Assembly (NCBI RefSeq): GCF_025370775.1
Contig: NZ_JAMXEX010000011.1
Coordinates: 152,590 to 216,589, forward strand
DNA: 64,000 nucleotides
Reading direction: 5' to 3'
Source: Ancylothrix sp. D3o
GTDB taxonomy: Bacteria; Cyanobacteriota; Cyanobacteriia; Cyanobacteriales; Oscillatoriaceae
In this document: piece after piece, positions 1-9,680 of the stretch
Numbering within the stretch: position 1 is the first letter of the stretch
How the letters are laid out: every line of letters starts with the position of its first letter
The notes under the pieces: generated by a model
What the model saw: the letters and a program-made list of their open reading frames with translations, nothing else
Told to the model about the DNA's origin: nothing
Databases searched by the model: none
Program-made: the position numbers and the translations under genes

Positions 1-3000
1 GGAGTAGACAGTTTTACATATCAAGTCAGTGACGGTACAGCAGTTTCTAATCCGGTGCCGGTGAGTTTACAAGTTAATGCTGTCAATGATGCACCAACTA
101 TTTCAGCTATTACAGCGCAAAGCACAAATGAAGATACAGCAACCGCAGCGATTAGTTTTACGATAGGAGATGTGGAAACGCTGCCAGACTCGTTAATTTT
201 AACGGCGACTTCTTCGGATACAAGTCTTATCCCAAATAGTAATATCGTTTTTGGTGGCACCGGCAATAACCGCACAGTCAGTTTAACCCCGGCAGCGAAT
301 CAAAATGGTACGGCAACGATTACGATTAATGTCAGTGATGGTACGACTGTCACGAGTACGAATTTTGTTTTAACGGTAAATGCTGTAAATGATGCGCCGG
401 TTTTCTCCTCAACTCCCATCACCACCGGCAACCAAAACTCAGCCTACAGTTACAATATTGTTACGTCAGACGTAGATGCCGGTGAGACTCTGCTTATTTC
501 AGCAAACGGTTTACCGGCTTGGTTGACTTTAACTGATAACGGTGATGGTACCGCCACTCTTACCGGCACTCCCACCAATGCCAATGTCGGCAATAATAAT
601 ATAGAGTTGGAAGTCACCGACGCGACGGGTGCAACTGCAACTCAAAACTTTACCCTCAACATAACCAACCTCAACAACCCTCCCACCTTTACCAGTCTAC
701 CCCCCAACACCGCCACAGAAAATCAACTTTATCTCTATAACATCCAAACCACCGACTTAGACGGCAACGCTGTCACCCTTTCTGCCGTAAACTTACCCGC
801 ATGGTTAACCTTAACCGATAACGGCGATGGCACCGGCACCCTCAGTGGCACACCAAACCAAACCCAAACCGGCACATATAATATATTGTTGCAAGTCAAC
901 GACGGCATTACCCAAACGCAACAAACCTTCACCCTCAACAGCGACATCGTAAACGATACCCCCACTCTTGTCACCAATAACAGTTTTTCCGTCAACGAAA
1001 ACGCAACCAAAACCATAACTTCCGCAGACTTAAATACAACAGACAGCGATAACTCCCCCGCTGATATCGTCTACACGGTTACTCAACTTCCCCAAAATGG
1101 AGTTATCTACAAAAACAGCATTGCCCTTTCCCTCGGCGCCACCTTCACTCAAGCCGATATCAACTCCGCTGCCATAACCTACACCCACAACGGCAGCGAA
1201 ACTACAGCAGACTCCGTTAGCTTCACCGTTTCCGACGGCACAAACTCTGCCATCCCTGCAAATTTTGCCATAACTGTCTCAGCCGCAAATGATGTGCCGG
1301 TGTTGTCTGTGAATACCGGCTTAACTTTGCCTGAAAACAGTTCTGTCGCTATTACCACATCTGTGCTTAAAAGTCAAGACTCAGAACAAAGTTTCTCAGA
1401 ATTGATTTACACCCTCACCAGCTTACCCGCCACCGGCACTCTCAGCCGTAACGGTATCCCCCTCAACCTTGGCGACGCTTTCACCCAAGCGGATATCGAT
1501 CAAAACTTAATCGCCTATAGCCACAACGGTAGTAAGGTTACGGCGGATAGCTTTAATTTTACCCTCGGTGATGGGGCCGGTGGTTCGGTGAGCGGCAATT
1601 TCCGTCTCACCATTAACCCTATCTCTGAAACCCCCACACCTACACCCGAACCGGCACCCACACCTACACCCGAACCGGCACCCATTCCCACACCTACACC
1701 CGAACCCATCCCCACACCGGCACCCGAACCGGCACCCATTCCCACACCTACACCCGAACCCATCCCCACACCGGCACACGAACCCATCCCCACGCCGACA
1801 CCGGCACCCATTCCCACACCTACACCCGAACCCATTCCCACACCTACACCCGAACCCGTAGGGGGATTTGGCGAAAACCCAATCCCAGCCGAGACTCCAC
1901 AACCCATCCCCACCCCCGCATTGCCACCAAGCCAGCAACCGGCCTATAGCTTCAAAAACTTTTTCCAATATATTGCCGGTGACAGAAGCGCCTTTATAAA
2001 CCTAATTTTTGACGAAAAATATTACCTAGAAAATAACCGCGATATTGCCGAAGCCGTCGCCAAAGGGCAACTAAAATCAGGCTTCCAACACTTCCTAAAA
2101 TTCGGACAATATGAAGGAAGAAACCCAAGTGTGCTATTCAACGAACAAGAATATCTTGATGGCAACCCCGATGTAGCAGAAGCCATCAAAAAAGGAGCAT
2201 TCAAGAGTGGGATAGAACATTTTATTAAACACGGCTTTTTTGAAGAAAGAGATTTACGCTACCTAATATTTGACGAAGAATATTATCGCAATACCAACAC
2301 CGATGTAGAAAAAGCCATCAAAGAAGGAATCTTTAAAACCGGCTTTGAGCACTTTATTAAATTTGGACAATATGAATGGCGAAACCCAAGTTTGCTATTT
2401 AATCAAAGCGAATATGTTGCCCAAAACCCAGACGCAGCATCAGACATAGCCGCCGGCATCTATAAAAGTGCCTTTGAGCAATTTATGAAAATTGGGTTAA
2501 AACAAGGCAAAAATCCTTCAAGTTTATTTGACAGCCAAATTTACTTAAAAGAAAATCCAGAAGTGGTAAAAGGGATAGAAGCCGGTGTTTATCAATCGGC
2601 GTTTGAGCATTACTTAAAGACAGGAATTTCTCAAAAGCAAAAAGGAGAAAATATTGAAGAAGTCACTCCTAAAAATTTGTTGGAATATATCACAACAGCC
2701 GGGAGAGGAGCTTTAGCATTATTTTATGATGAAAAAACCTACCTCGAACAAAACCCAGAAGCCAAAAAAGCCTTAGCAGAAGGAACTGTAAAAAACGGCC
2801 TCGAACACTTCTTAAAATTTGCTGCAACTCGTCCACAAAACTTAATTAGTTTGTGTTATAATGAGCAGCAATATTTAGGAGATAATCCCGATGTAGCAGA
2901 TGCCGTTGCCAAAGGTGCGTATATTAGCGGGTTAGAACACTATCTACAATTTGGAATTTTTGAAGGGCGAGATCAGGAATTTTTAACCTTTGATGAAGTT

Positions 3001-3099
3001 GGCTATTTGCAAAAAAATCCAGAGATAGAACAAGCCGTTAAAAAAGGAATATACAGCAGCGGTTTTGAACACTTCAAACGCCAAGAAAAACGCTCATAG
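1..3099 (+). CDS. Large repeat-rich surface protein, 3' part (cadherin/Ig-like modules, Pro-rich linker, eight FDExYY repeats)
   Basis: The reading frame is open from base 1, so the true start lies outside the window. The visible ~1,030 residues fall into three parts. First come tandem Ig/cadherin-like modules with VSDGT and VNAVNDAP boundaries, typical of secreted adhesins. Next is a roughly 75-residue Pro-Thr-Glu linker (about 1630-1860). Last are eight repeats of about 43 residues (about 1996-3099) built on FDExYLxxNPDVAxAVxxG, then SGxEHFxxFGxxEGR. Repeats of this kind occur in cyanobacterial exported proteins. No sortase motif or C-terminal beta-barrel is visible. Repeat 5 carries an insertion of about 20 residues and the last repeat is cut short. 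Role in adhesion, sheath or motility is inference. It converges on the chemosensory cluster. Confidence 0.85.
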   Translation, partial: GVDSFTYQVSDGTAVSNPVPVSLQVNAVNDAPTISAITAQSTNEDTATAAISFTIGDVETLPDSLILTATSSDTSLIPNSNIVFGGTGNNRTVSLTPAANQNGTATITINVSDGTTVTSTNFVLTVNAVNDAPVFSSTPITTGNQNSAYSYNIVTSDVDAGETLLISANGLPAWLTLTDNGDGTATLTGTPTNANVGNNNIELEVTDATGATATQNFTLNITNLNNPPTFTSLPPNTATENQLYLYNIQTTDLDGNAVTLSAVNLPAWLTLTDNGDGTGTLSGTPNQTQTGTYNILLQVNDGITQTQQTFTLNSDIVNDTPTLVTNNSFSVNENATKTITSADLNTTDSDNSPADIVYTVTQLPQNGVIYKNSIALSLGATFTQADINSAAITYTHNGSETTADSVSFTVSDGTNSAIPANFAITVSAANDVPVLSVNTGLTLPENSSVAITTSVLKSQDSEQSFSELIYTLTSLPATGTLSRNGIPLNLGDAFTQADIDQNLIAYSHNGSKVTADSFNFTLGDGAGGSVSGNFRLTINPISETPTPTPEPAPTPTPEPAPIPTPTPEPIPTPAPEPAPIPTPTPEPIPTPAHEPIPTPTPAPIPTPTPEPIPTPTPEPVGGFGENPIPAETPQPIPTPALPPSQQPAYSFKNFFQYIAGDRSAFINLIFDEKYYLENNRDIAEAVAKGQLKSGFQHFLKFGQYEGRNPSVLFNEQEYLDGNPDVAEAIKKGAFKSGIEHFIKHGFFEERDLRYLIFDEEYYRNTNTDVEKAIKEGIFKTGFEHFIKFGQYEWRNPSLLFNQSEYVAQNPDAASDIAAGIYKSAFEQFMKIGLKQGKNPSSLFDSQIYLKENPEVVKGIEAGVYQSAFEHYLKTGISQKQKGENIEEVTPKNLLEYITTAGRGALALFYDEKTYLEQNPEAKKALAEGTVKNGLEHFLKFAATRPQNLISLCYNEQQYLGDNPDVADAVAKGAYISGLEHYLQFGIFEGRDQEFLTFDEVGYLQKNPEIEQAVKKGIYSSGFEHFKRQEKRS
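1624..1857 (+). repeat. In-frame tandem repeat encoding the PTPTPEP linker
   Basis: The DNA alternates CCCACACCTACACCCGAACC-type units and variants, encoding PTPTPEP, PIPTP and PTPEPAP blocks. It separates the Ig-like modules from the C-terminal repeats. Units are near-identical at DNA level, so length polymorphism by slippage is likely. It also creates two long artificial open frames on the opposite strand. Confidence 0.85.
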
Positions 3100-3102
3100 T
3101 AA

Positions 3103-3185
3103 GCCGCCGGTTAAAATCGGTGGCTACCCGAAAAAAGTCCTACGGACTATAGAATTAAATGATTAACCCCGGAGGGGGTTTTATT
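3103..3185. terminator. Hairpin cluster between convergent genes
   Basis: Three stems lie between the surface-protein stop and the convergent CheW stop: GCCGCCG/CGGTGGC (3103-3124, one G-T pair), AGTCC/GGACT (about 3137-3149) and AACCCC/GGGGTT (3165-3180) followed by TTTTATT. The last has the form of an intrinsic terminator for the plus-strand gene. Confidence 0.55.
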
Positions 3186-3241
3186 CGTGTAGACGCCAAT
3201 TTTAACCGGCAGCTTTTGAAAATTGCTATTAATCGAATTTA

Positions 3242-3742
3242 TTAAGAAGTGCCGGTACTCGAAGCCAACCCTACCAATTTATCAAGATTGAGATAAAAAA
3301 CAACTGATTCCGAAACATGAATTAAACGATCAACGACAGTAGAAAGTTGACCTTGCCGGTATAACTCTGGAACCTCAGAAAATTGCTCTGGAGAGACTTC
3401 TAAAATAGCCGGCATATCAGGAATAGGAATCCCCACCGGCACAGAATTATTCAAAGAACAAACAATCAAAAAATTACAATCAGAGAAATGGCAAGTGTTA
3501 GAAAGCAAAGTGGAAACATCAAAAACCACAATCGTGTCATTTTGCTCTTTTACCAAACTGCGACCGCTGATTAAAACGCCTTGGGGTATAAACTCTTTAA
3601 CAACACGCAACACCCGCAAAAGCGGAATAGCATAACGCTCATTACCGGCATTAAAAACTAAAAATTTCTCCGTAGTAATTCGGGGTAATTCCTCATGCTT
3701 TGTGCGAAACCGGCGACTGTATTTAAAGCTATTCATTGCCAT
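3242..3742 (-). CDS. CheW-like coupling protein (distal copy)
   Basis: A 166-residue single CheW domain: FLVFNAGNERYAIPLLRVLRVV opens the fold and a core with IVVFDVSTLL and a C-terminal FYLNLDKLV follows. CheW proteins tether the histidine kinase to receptors. It is the last gene of the minus-strand cluster, 78 bp after the CheA stop, and the second CheW of the operon. A basic N-terminal tail of about 25 residues precedes the domain. The start follows GGATAA; an alternative ATG lies two codons later. It may serve another receptor or compete with the first CheW; which is unknown. Confidence 0.85.
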   Translation of the reverse strand: MAMNSFKYSRRFRTKHEELPRITTEKFLVFNAGNERYAIPLLRVLRVVKEFIPQGVLISGRSLVKEQNDTIVVFDVSTLLSNTCHFSDCNFLIVCSLNNSVPVGIPIPDMPAILEVSPEQFSEVPELYRQGQLSTVVDRLIHVSESVVFYLNLDKLVGLASSTGTS

Positions 3743-3820
3743 TTATCCTTTGTTTGTAAGATTTCATTTTTTCTTCATAAAAACAGCGATTTTTTAAAAG
3801 CTAATAAATAATGATAAAAA

Positions 3821-6568
3821 TCAATGCTTTTTCCCTAAAATATTGCCAATCACATCCAACAATTGCCTTTCACTATAGGGCTTAGTAAAATAATAACAAG
3901 CGCCCAACTCAAAAGCAAGCTGCCGGTGTTTAGATCCGCTGCGAGAAGTCAACATAGCCACAGGAATAGGAGTCAGAGTCGGATCAGACTTCATCTGACG
4001 CAACAATTCAAAACCATCCATTCGAGGCATTTCAATATCAGCAATAACCAACCGACATTGAGGATTTCCGTGTAGTAAATCGAGGGCTTCTTGACCATCT
4101 TTTGCTTGAATAACTCGATAACCAGACCGATTCAAAGTCAGAGCCAACAATTGACGAATTGTATAAGAATCATCCACCACCAAAATTTGAGTAGGAGAAG
4201 TAACAGGAACCTCAGAAACTTCTAAAGGATGAGAAGGAGGAAAGCTCTTTTGAGCCTTATTATTTAGGCCAGAAAAAACCACACTATTTTGACGTTGAAA
4301 CTGACCAATCAAATCATCAACATCTAAAATCATTACCACACGACCATCACCCAAAATTGTACAACCGACAACACCATGAGGCTTAGAAAGAGGGGCCGGT
4401 AAAGGTTTGATCACAATTTCCTGCTGTCCTACCAAGCGCTCAACCGCCACCGCCAAGATGCCCTCACTTGATGCCAAAACCACCACCGGAATATAATCTT
4501 GCTCCACCGGATCAGGCGAAGGGCCATCGGGATGTGCTATACTATAGTGAGTCAACTCCTGCAAACGCATCAAACGGATAAACTCGCCCCGCCACCGCAA
4601 CATCAACTGATTACCCGCCCGGAGAATTTGGTGAGGTTGGAGGTGCAAAATCTCTTCCACCGAATCCATAGCCACCGCCACCGTATTGCGATCCGTATGA
4701 ACCAACAGCGCATCAGCTATCGACAACATCAAAGGTAACTTAAGTATAAAACTTGTACCCTTACCGGGCCGGGAATCGACCTTGACCATGCCGCGAACAC
4801 CGCGTAAATTGTTACGAACCACATCCAAACCCACCCCGCGTCCCGACAACTCCCCGACGTGCGAAGCAGTAGTAAAACCAGCCCAAAATAAAAACTCGTA
4901 TAACTCCGCCGTTGAAAGGGTAGATACCTGATCCAGCGGCACCAATTGGGCCTCAATCACACGCCGGCGGATCGCCTCAGGGTCAATTCCCCGGCCATCA
5001 TCTGTGACCGTAATAATCGTTTGTCCGCCTTGGTGACGCGCCTCAACTTCAATCTGGCCGGTGGCCGGTTTACCGGCTGCTATCCGAACTGCCGGCGGTT
5101 CAATACCATGATCAAAAGCATTTCTCACTAAATGTACAAGCGGATCGCGCACTGCATCCAGCAAACTTTCATCTATCTTAGTATCACGTCCAGATATTAC
5201 TAACTTTACTTCCTTATTGTGAGATTGACACAAATTTCGGACAGAGCGGGGCAAATGATCCACCGCACGACCAAAAGGAACCACCCGCAACTGCATAACC
5301 CGCGAGCGTAACTGATCCGTAATGCGGCGTAAACGGTCAGTGCTGCTCTCAAAAAGCTTTGCGAGGTCATCAATTTTGGTAGCCGATTGGGAAATGGCCT
5401 GAGTAGTTTCGATTACTTCTTGCGCCGTTGAGTGAAACTCTGTATAAGTATCCATTTCCAAACAATCGAACTGAGACAAAACTAGAGACACCGGCTTTTT
5501 TATGCCTTCCCCAGCCAGCCGGTCGTATTCTTCGCGCAATTGAGAGCCATATTGATTTAAATCTAAAATCCGGCGGCGAATTCGCTTAACTTCTGTGCGT
5601 AATTGCGACTCTTGTAACTCCAAATTCGTGCGATTAATAACCAACTCTCCAACCAAATTAATTAACTCCGTCAGCCTTTCCAAATCCACGCGAATTGTGG
5701 GACGATTAGAAATAGGTAAGGGGGGATTAGGTAAAGGAGGCTGAGGGAGAGTTACAGAGTCCACATCGACAAAAGAAACCGGGATAGGTAGCAAATCAAT
5801 ATCAGGAACCTGAATAGCTTTTCCCAAACAAACTTGCTCCGCAGCATCTTGCAAATTCTTAGTAATTTTCAAACCGGAAACTTTTAACTCATCTGACGTT
5901 AAGTTAGGTTGGTTTACTAGGTTTTGCAAGCAATTAGCAATTACCCCAAACTGGGGTAAATTTAACATTCCAGCAATACCAGAAAGGCGATAATGAATTT
6001 CTTTTATAACTTCAATAGCTTTATCTAAATTTTGCGAATCAACTGTATTTAACTCCCCTTCCAACTTATCTAAAACTGGCGGTAAATCTTTCTCAAAAAT
6101 TAACTTAATAATCCCAAAGTTTGGCAGAGCAGCCACCGGCACCACTTCCTCTGTTTCATACTCAGCGCGGAGTTGAGCCTTAATTTCAGCAATCCGAACC
6201 AAAGAGGCATGATCCTCAAACCGCCCCTCCTTTTCCAAACGCTCCACATAAATTTTCAATACATCCGTAGCTTGTAAAAGAGAAGTAATTATCTCTTGAT
6301 TCAAACCCCATAAATCAGCCCCATCCCCCACAATAGAAAAACAATCCTCCAACCCATGAGCCGCATCAGCCAACTGTTGGAAACCAAACATCAAAGCCGA
6401 ACCCTTAAGCGAATGAGCCAAACGAAACAACTCTTTTACCAACTCCAAACGCCCATCGTCAGAAGCATCAAACTCAAGAGCCAAAAGATTCGCCTCAATT
6501 GATTGCAGAAATTCCTTAGTTTCTGCGAAAAAACTCCCTAACAAATCATTATAATTATTTTGATTCAT
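3821..6568 (-). CDS. Hybrid CheA-type histidine kinase with C-terminal receiver
   Basis: 915 residues. An N-terminal HPt domain has AHSLKGSA, with His52 as phosphorylation site. A second HPt-like helical segment (about 150-250) has Tyr193 where the phospho-His would sit. The dimerization helices (about 290-345) contain INLVGELVINR. The ATPase domain has the N-box LVRNAFDHG, DDGRGID and GVGLDVV. A CheW-like regulatory domain follows, then a receiver (about 793-915) with Asp844 in ADIEMPRMDG and Lys896 in FTKPY. This is the layout of cyanobacterial Tax/Pil/Hmp CheA proteins that control type IV pilus motility. It lies 95 bp downstream of the receptor gene, on the same strand. The targets are not visible here. 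Confidence 0.92.
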   Translation of the reverse strand: MNQNNYNDLLGSFFAETKEFLQSIEANLLALEFDASDDGRLELVKELFRLAHSLKGSALMFGFQQLADAAHGLEDCFSIVGDGADLWGLNQEIITSLLQATDVLKIYVERLEKEGRFEDHASLVRIAEIKAQLRAEYETEEVVPVAALPNFGIIKLIFEKDLPPVLDKLEGELNTVDSQNLDKAIEVIKEIHYRLSGIAGMLNLPQFGVIANCLQNLVNQPNLTSDELKVSGLKITKNLQDAAEQVCLGKAIQVPDIDLLPIPVSFVDVDSVTLPQPPLPNPPLPISNRPTIRVDLERLTELINLVGELVINRTNLELQESQLRTEVKRIRRRILDLNQYGSQLREEYDRLAGEGIKKPVSLVLSQFDCLEMDTYTEFHSTAQEVIETTQAISQSATKIDDLAKLFESSTDRLRRITDQLRSRVMQLRVVPFGRAVDHLPRSVRNLCQSHNKEVKLVISGRDTKIDESLLDAVRDPLVHLVRNAFDHGIEPPAVRIAAGKPATGQIEVEARHQGGQTIITVTDDGRGIDPEAIRRRVIEAQLVPLDQVSTLSTAELYEFLFWAGFTTASHVGELSGRGVGLDVVRNNLRGVRGMVKVDSRPGKGTSFILKLPLMLSIADALLVHTDRNTVAVAMDSVEEILHLQPHQILRAGNQLMLRWRGEFIRLMRLQELTHYSIAHPDGPSPDPVEQDYIPVVVLASSEGILAVAVERLVGQQEIVIKPLPAPLSKPHGVVGCTILGDGRVVMILDVDDLIGQFQRQNSVVFSGLNNKAQKSFPPSHPLEVSEVPVTSPTQILVVDDSYTIRQLLALTLNRSGYRVIQAKDGQEALDLLHGNPQCRLVIADIEMPRMDGFELLRQMKSDPTLTPIPVAMLTSRSGSKHRQLAFELGACYYFTKPYSERQLLDVIGNILGKKH

Positions 6569-6663
6569 ACTTCAAAACCCCAAACCTCTTAAACCCACAG
6601 CATTTGTACAAGCAATTAAGCAGCAGTGGGTAAAAAAATCTCTTCACCCCTGCTAAAAACGGC

Positions 6664-8892
6664 TCAAGTCCTAAAATTTTCCACCGATCTTTGCAACTCA
6701 CTCACACTTGCAGCCAACCCATTCAAAGAAGCCGAAACATCGCGGCCTTTTTGAGCCGTAGTTATAGAAATTTCACTTACTTGTTGGACGCGATGAGCAA
6801 TATCTTCCGCCGCCAAAACTTGAGCTTGAGCCGCACGATTAATCGTATTAATAAACACATTACTTTGCCGGCTCACCTCAATAATAGCAATCAAATGAGT
6901 TTTGGCTTCTGCCGCAAGCTGAGTGCCGGTAACAACTTCTTGAATTCCCGACTCCATCGCTTGCATAACCCGTTCTATTTCGCTGCGAATTTGCTCAACA
7001 ATCTCCGAAATTTCTTCCGTTGCTTCTGTGGAACGTTCCGCCAATTTTCGCACTTCTTCAGCCACCACAGCAAACCCCAAACCTTGCTCACCGGCTCTTG
7101 CAGCTTCAATTGTTGCATTCAGCGCCAGCAAGTTAGTTTGCGAGGCAATTTTAGAAATAGAAGTGACAATTTTACCAATTTGTTGCGAACTTTCACCCAA
7201 GCGTTTAATCATCTTGCCGGTTTGGGAAATAGTTTGTCGAAGTTCATTAATTCCCTCCACCGTGCGATCAACAGCCACACCTCCCGCCTGAGCCGTAAGA
7301 GCCGCTTGTTGAGCCACTTGTTCCGCTTGTTGAGAAATATGGCAAACCTCTTTAATAGAGCTAACAATGCCCTCAATTTGCTCTAATGCCAGTTCAATTT
7401 GTTGGGCTTGATTTTGGGCTTGTGTCGCTAATTCATTTGTGTTTCTCATTGATTCACGAGTGCCGGTTCTCACTTCCAGCGCCACTGTTTGAATACCCGT
7501 AACAACTTGGCGCAAAGAATCCAACAAAAAGTTAAAAGATTCCGCAACCGCCACTAAAATATCATTACTCACCGCCGCTCTTACCCGCAAATCACCTTTG
7601 GCGGCGCCTTTAATATCATTTAACAGTTTAATTACCTGCTCTGTCAGAGCATCAGCCTCCATTTTACGCTCAGTTGCCAGAGTTTCCAGTTGCTTTTCTG
7701 CTTGTTTTCTTTCGGTAATATCAAAGCGAATACTGATATATTTAGCAATATTGCCGGCGGCATCAAAAATGGGAGCAATCGTTGAATCTACCCAGTAATA
7801 ACCACCATTTTTGTTTCTGTTTTTAATCTCCGCTTTCCAAACCCTTCCGCTAGAAATCGTTGCCCACATTTCTTGAAAAAAGGCTTTAGAGTGATAGCCA
7901 GAATTAATCAGACGGTGGTTTTGGCCGATTAATTCTTCGCGGCTATAACCGGAAATTTGGCAAAAACTATCATTGACAAAGGTAATCGTTCCTCTTAAAT
8001 CAGTTTCGCTGACAATAGCGGCTCGATCAAGGGCTTTCTGGCGGTTATTTAATTCTTTCAACAAACGCTCTTGTTCGCGGGTTAGTTGCGTAAAACGTTC
8101 TTCGGTTTGTTTATTATTTGTAATGTCGTGAGCCACTGCATAAATCAATTGTTGATCACCAAAATATTTTGCAGCCCACGCCAGCCAGCGATATTCGCCA
8201 TCTTTGCACCGATAGCGGTTTTCAAAATAAACACTATTACCATTTTGAGGTAGTCTTTGTATTTCGCTGGCGGTGAATTTTTGGTCATCTGGATGCACCA
8301 TATCCAGCAAATATTTTCCTTCTAATTCTTGAGGATTATAGCCCAGTTTATTTGCCCAAGCAGGGTTTAGCCGGTTGAATTTACCGTTAACATCTGCAAT
8401 GCACAGCAAGTCCAACGAAAGCATAAAAAATCTGTCTTTTTCGCTTTCTACTTGGTGCCGGTAAGCCTCCATTTCGGTTTTTAATTGGTTTTTTTGTTCT
8501 TCAACTTCGGCTGGGGTTAATATAGTCAAGGCTTTGGGAAGAAAACCTATTAAAAATAAGCCCAATACCCCCATAACACCGGCATTCGCAGCTTTGAATA
8601 TCCCCGCCCAAAAATAACTACCACTCGCACCGGCTTTGTTGGTTATAATATTCCAAAACGCCCAACTTTCTGTTAAATGAGCAATTGCACTCGTCAAAAC
8701 GAAAGCCCCTACTAACCACAAAAGTCGGTTAAATCTTAACTGTAATCGCTGCTTGATAAAGTATAAAAAAACTAAAAAAATTATTCCTTCCAAAGCACCA
8801 GAAATTAACAGAGATAAGCCATGAATTAAGGCTAAATTGCCATTCACAAATTCCCCAACAAATTTTGATGAAACCTCGGTTGTTTCCAGCAT
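6664..8892 (-). CDS. Methyl-accepting chemoreceptor with ETR1-like membrane module and two PAS domains
   Basis: 742 residues. Three predicted membrane helices (about 23-46, 56-82, 94-118) resemble the ethylene-binding domain of plant ETR1 and its bacterial relatives: VGAFVLTSAIAHL and the exit FLPKALTILTPAE match the family pattern. His72 aligns with the ETR1 copper ligand His69, but Ser68 replaces Cys65, and the Asp/Pro of helix 1 are absent. PAS1 is at about 155-265 and PAS2 at about 290-405, the latter like the Aer sensor (NSGYHSKAFF). A HAMP-like stretch (about 420-470) follows, then an MCP signalling domain whose tip contains SQTNLLALNATIEAARAGEQ. It should couple through CheW to the neighbouring CheA. 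Ligand unknown. Confidence 0.9.
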   Translation of the reverse strand: MLETTEVSSKFVGEFVNGNLALIHGLSLLISGALEGIIFLVFLYFIKQRLQLRFNRLLWLVGAFVLTSAIAHLTESWAFWNIITNKAGASGSYFWAGIFKAANAGVMGVLGLFLIGFLPKALTILTPAEVEEQKNQLKTEMEAYRHQVESEKDRFFMLSLDLLCIADVNGKFNRLNPAWANKLGYNPQELEGKYLLDMVHPDDQKFTASEIQRLPQNGNSVYFENRYRCKDGEYRWLAWAAKYFGDQQLIYAVAHDITNNKQTEERFTQLTREQERLLKELNNRQKALDRAAIVSETDLRGTITFVNDSFCQISGYSREELIGQNHRLINSGYHSKAFFQEMWATISSGRVWKAEIKNRNKNGGYYWVDSTIAPIFDAAGNIAKYISIRFDITERKQAEKQLETLATERKMEADALTEQVIKLLNDIKGAAKGDLRVRAAVSNDILVAVAESFNFLLDSLRQVVTGIQTVALEVRTGTRESMRNTNELATQAQNQAQQIELALEQIEGIVSSIKEVCHISQQAEQVAQQAALTAQAGGVAVDRTVEGINELRQTISQTGKMIKRLGESSQQIGKIVTSISKIASQTNLLALNATIEAARAGEQGLGFAVVAEEVRKLAERSTEATEEISEIVEQIRSEIERVMQAMESGIQEVVTGTQLAAEAKTHLIAIIEVSRQSNVFINTINRAAQAQVLAAEDIAHRVQQVSEISITTAQKGRDVSASLNGLAASVSELQRSVENFRT

Positions 8893-8946
8893 TATTCCTT
8901 TCCTTTTTAAGCTAATATAAAAGTATATAACTTTTTTTTAAAAAAA

Positions 8947-9456
8947 TTACCATCGTTCCGATTTAGTGATAGCTTCCACATCTAAAATCATCAATAATCG
9001 GCCCTCACAATCATACAAACCTTTCAATAAAGGAGCCAATTCTTCGCTTACTTCAACCGCCGAAACAATATGATCGGGATTCAGAGACAAAACGCCCTCC
9101 ACCCCAGCCACCGCCAATCCCATACGAATCATGTCGGAGGGCTGCTCAAAATTAGAAGATTCTAAGACTAAAATCCGACTTTGAGGGTGCTGAATATCCG
9201 CCGATTCCGCATCAATAAACCGGCCAAAATCTCCCACCGCTAAAATTTCCCCCCGCAAATTAGTCAACCCCAACAAAAAAGGCAAAGTATTCGGCACCGG
9301 CGATATCGGTTGTTCGCTCGCGCCAAGCACTTCTCGAACGCAAATTAATTCTACAGCAAACAAACTCCCCCCCTGACCAAAAAGCAAAAATTGCCGAGTC
9401 ACACTAGGCAGGTTCTCGCCATCATTTGTACCCATTAGCGGTATTGATATAGCCAT
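8947..9456 (-). CDS. CheW-like coupling protein (proximal copy)
   Basis: 169 residues with the CheW fold: FLLFGQGGSLFAVELICVREV at the start, LTNLRGEILAVGDFGRFI in the middle, and a terminal RLLMILDVEAI strand. It lies between the response regulator and the receptor in the same orientation, matching PilI/TaxW position in cyanobacterial Pil/Tax loci. 54 bp of very T/A-rich sequence separates it from the receptor gene. It is clearly diverged from the distal CheW. Confidence 0.88.
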   Translation of the reverse strand: MAISIPLMGTNDGENLPSVTRQFLLFGQGGSLFAVELICVREVLGASEQPISPVPNTLPFLLGLTNLRGEILAVGDFGRFIDAESADIQHPQSRILVLESSNFEQPSDMIRMGLAVAGVEGVLSLNPDHIVSAVEVSEELAPLLKGLYDCEGRLLMILDVEAITKSERW

Positions 9457-9680
9457 AATTAAACGCCTAATTTCTTAGTTAAAAACTTAATCTTCTCCCC
9501 TTTCCTAAAACTTTTTTTCCCTTCGGCAATTTTGAGCTTTATGATTTTTACTTTCCCCTCCAACACGCCAATCTAAACACCATAATCTTCCCCCTCCTAA
9601 AATTTGTCAACCCCTGACCGATATTCCCAATAAAAGCCCAAAAAACCTGTCACTGATACACTTCATCCTCGCAAAAAAAC

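Noticed and set aside
1507..1968. Long minus-strand frames opposite the Pro-rich linker (Gly/Cys-rich translation)
   Set aside because: Artefact of the repeated CCCACACC-type DNA on the coding strand; composition is a pure mirror of the PTPEP repeat.
6691..7386. 231-codon plus-strand frame opposite the chemoreceptor
   Set aside because: Lies wholly inside a well-supported gene and translates to Asn/Arg/Leu-rich sequence without family resemblance.
8533..8826. Functional ethylene receptor
   Set aside because: Ser68 replaces the essential copper-binding Cys of ETR1, so ethylene binding cannot be claimed.
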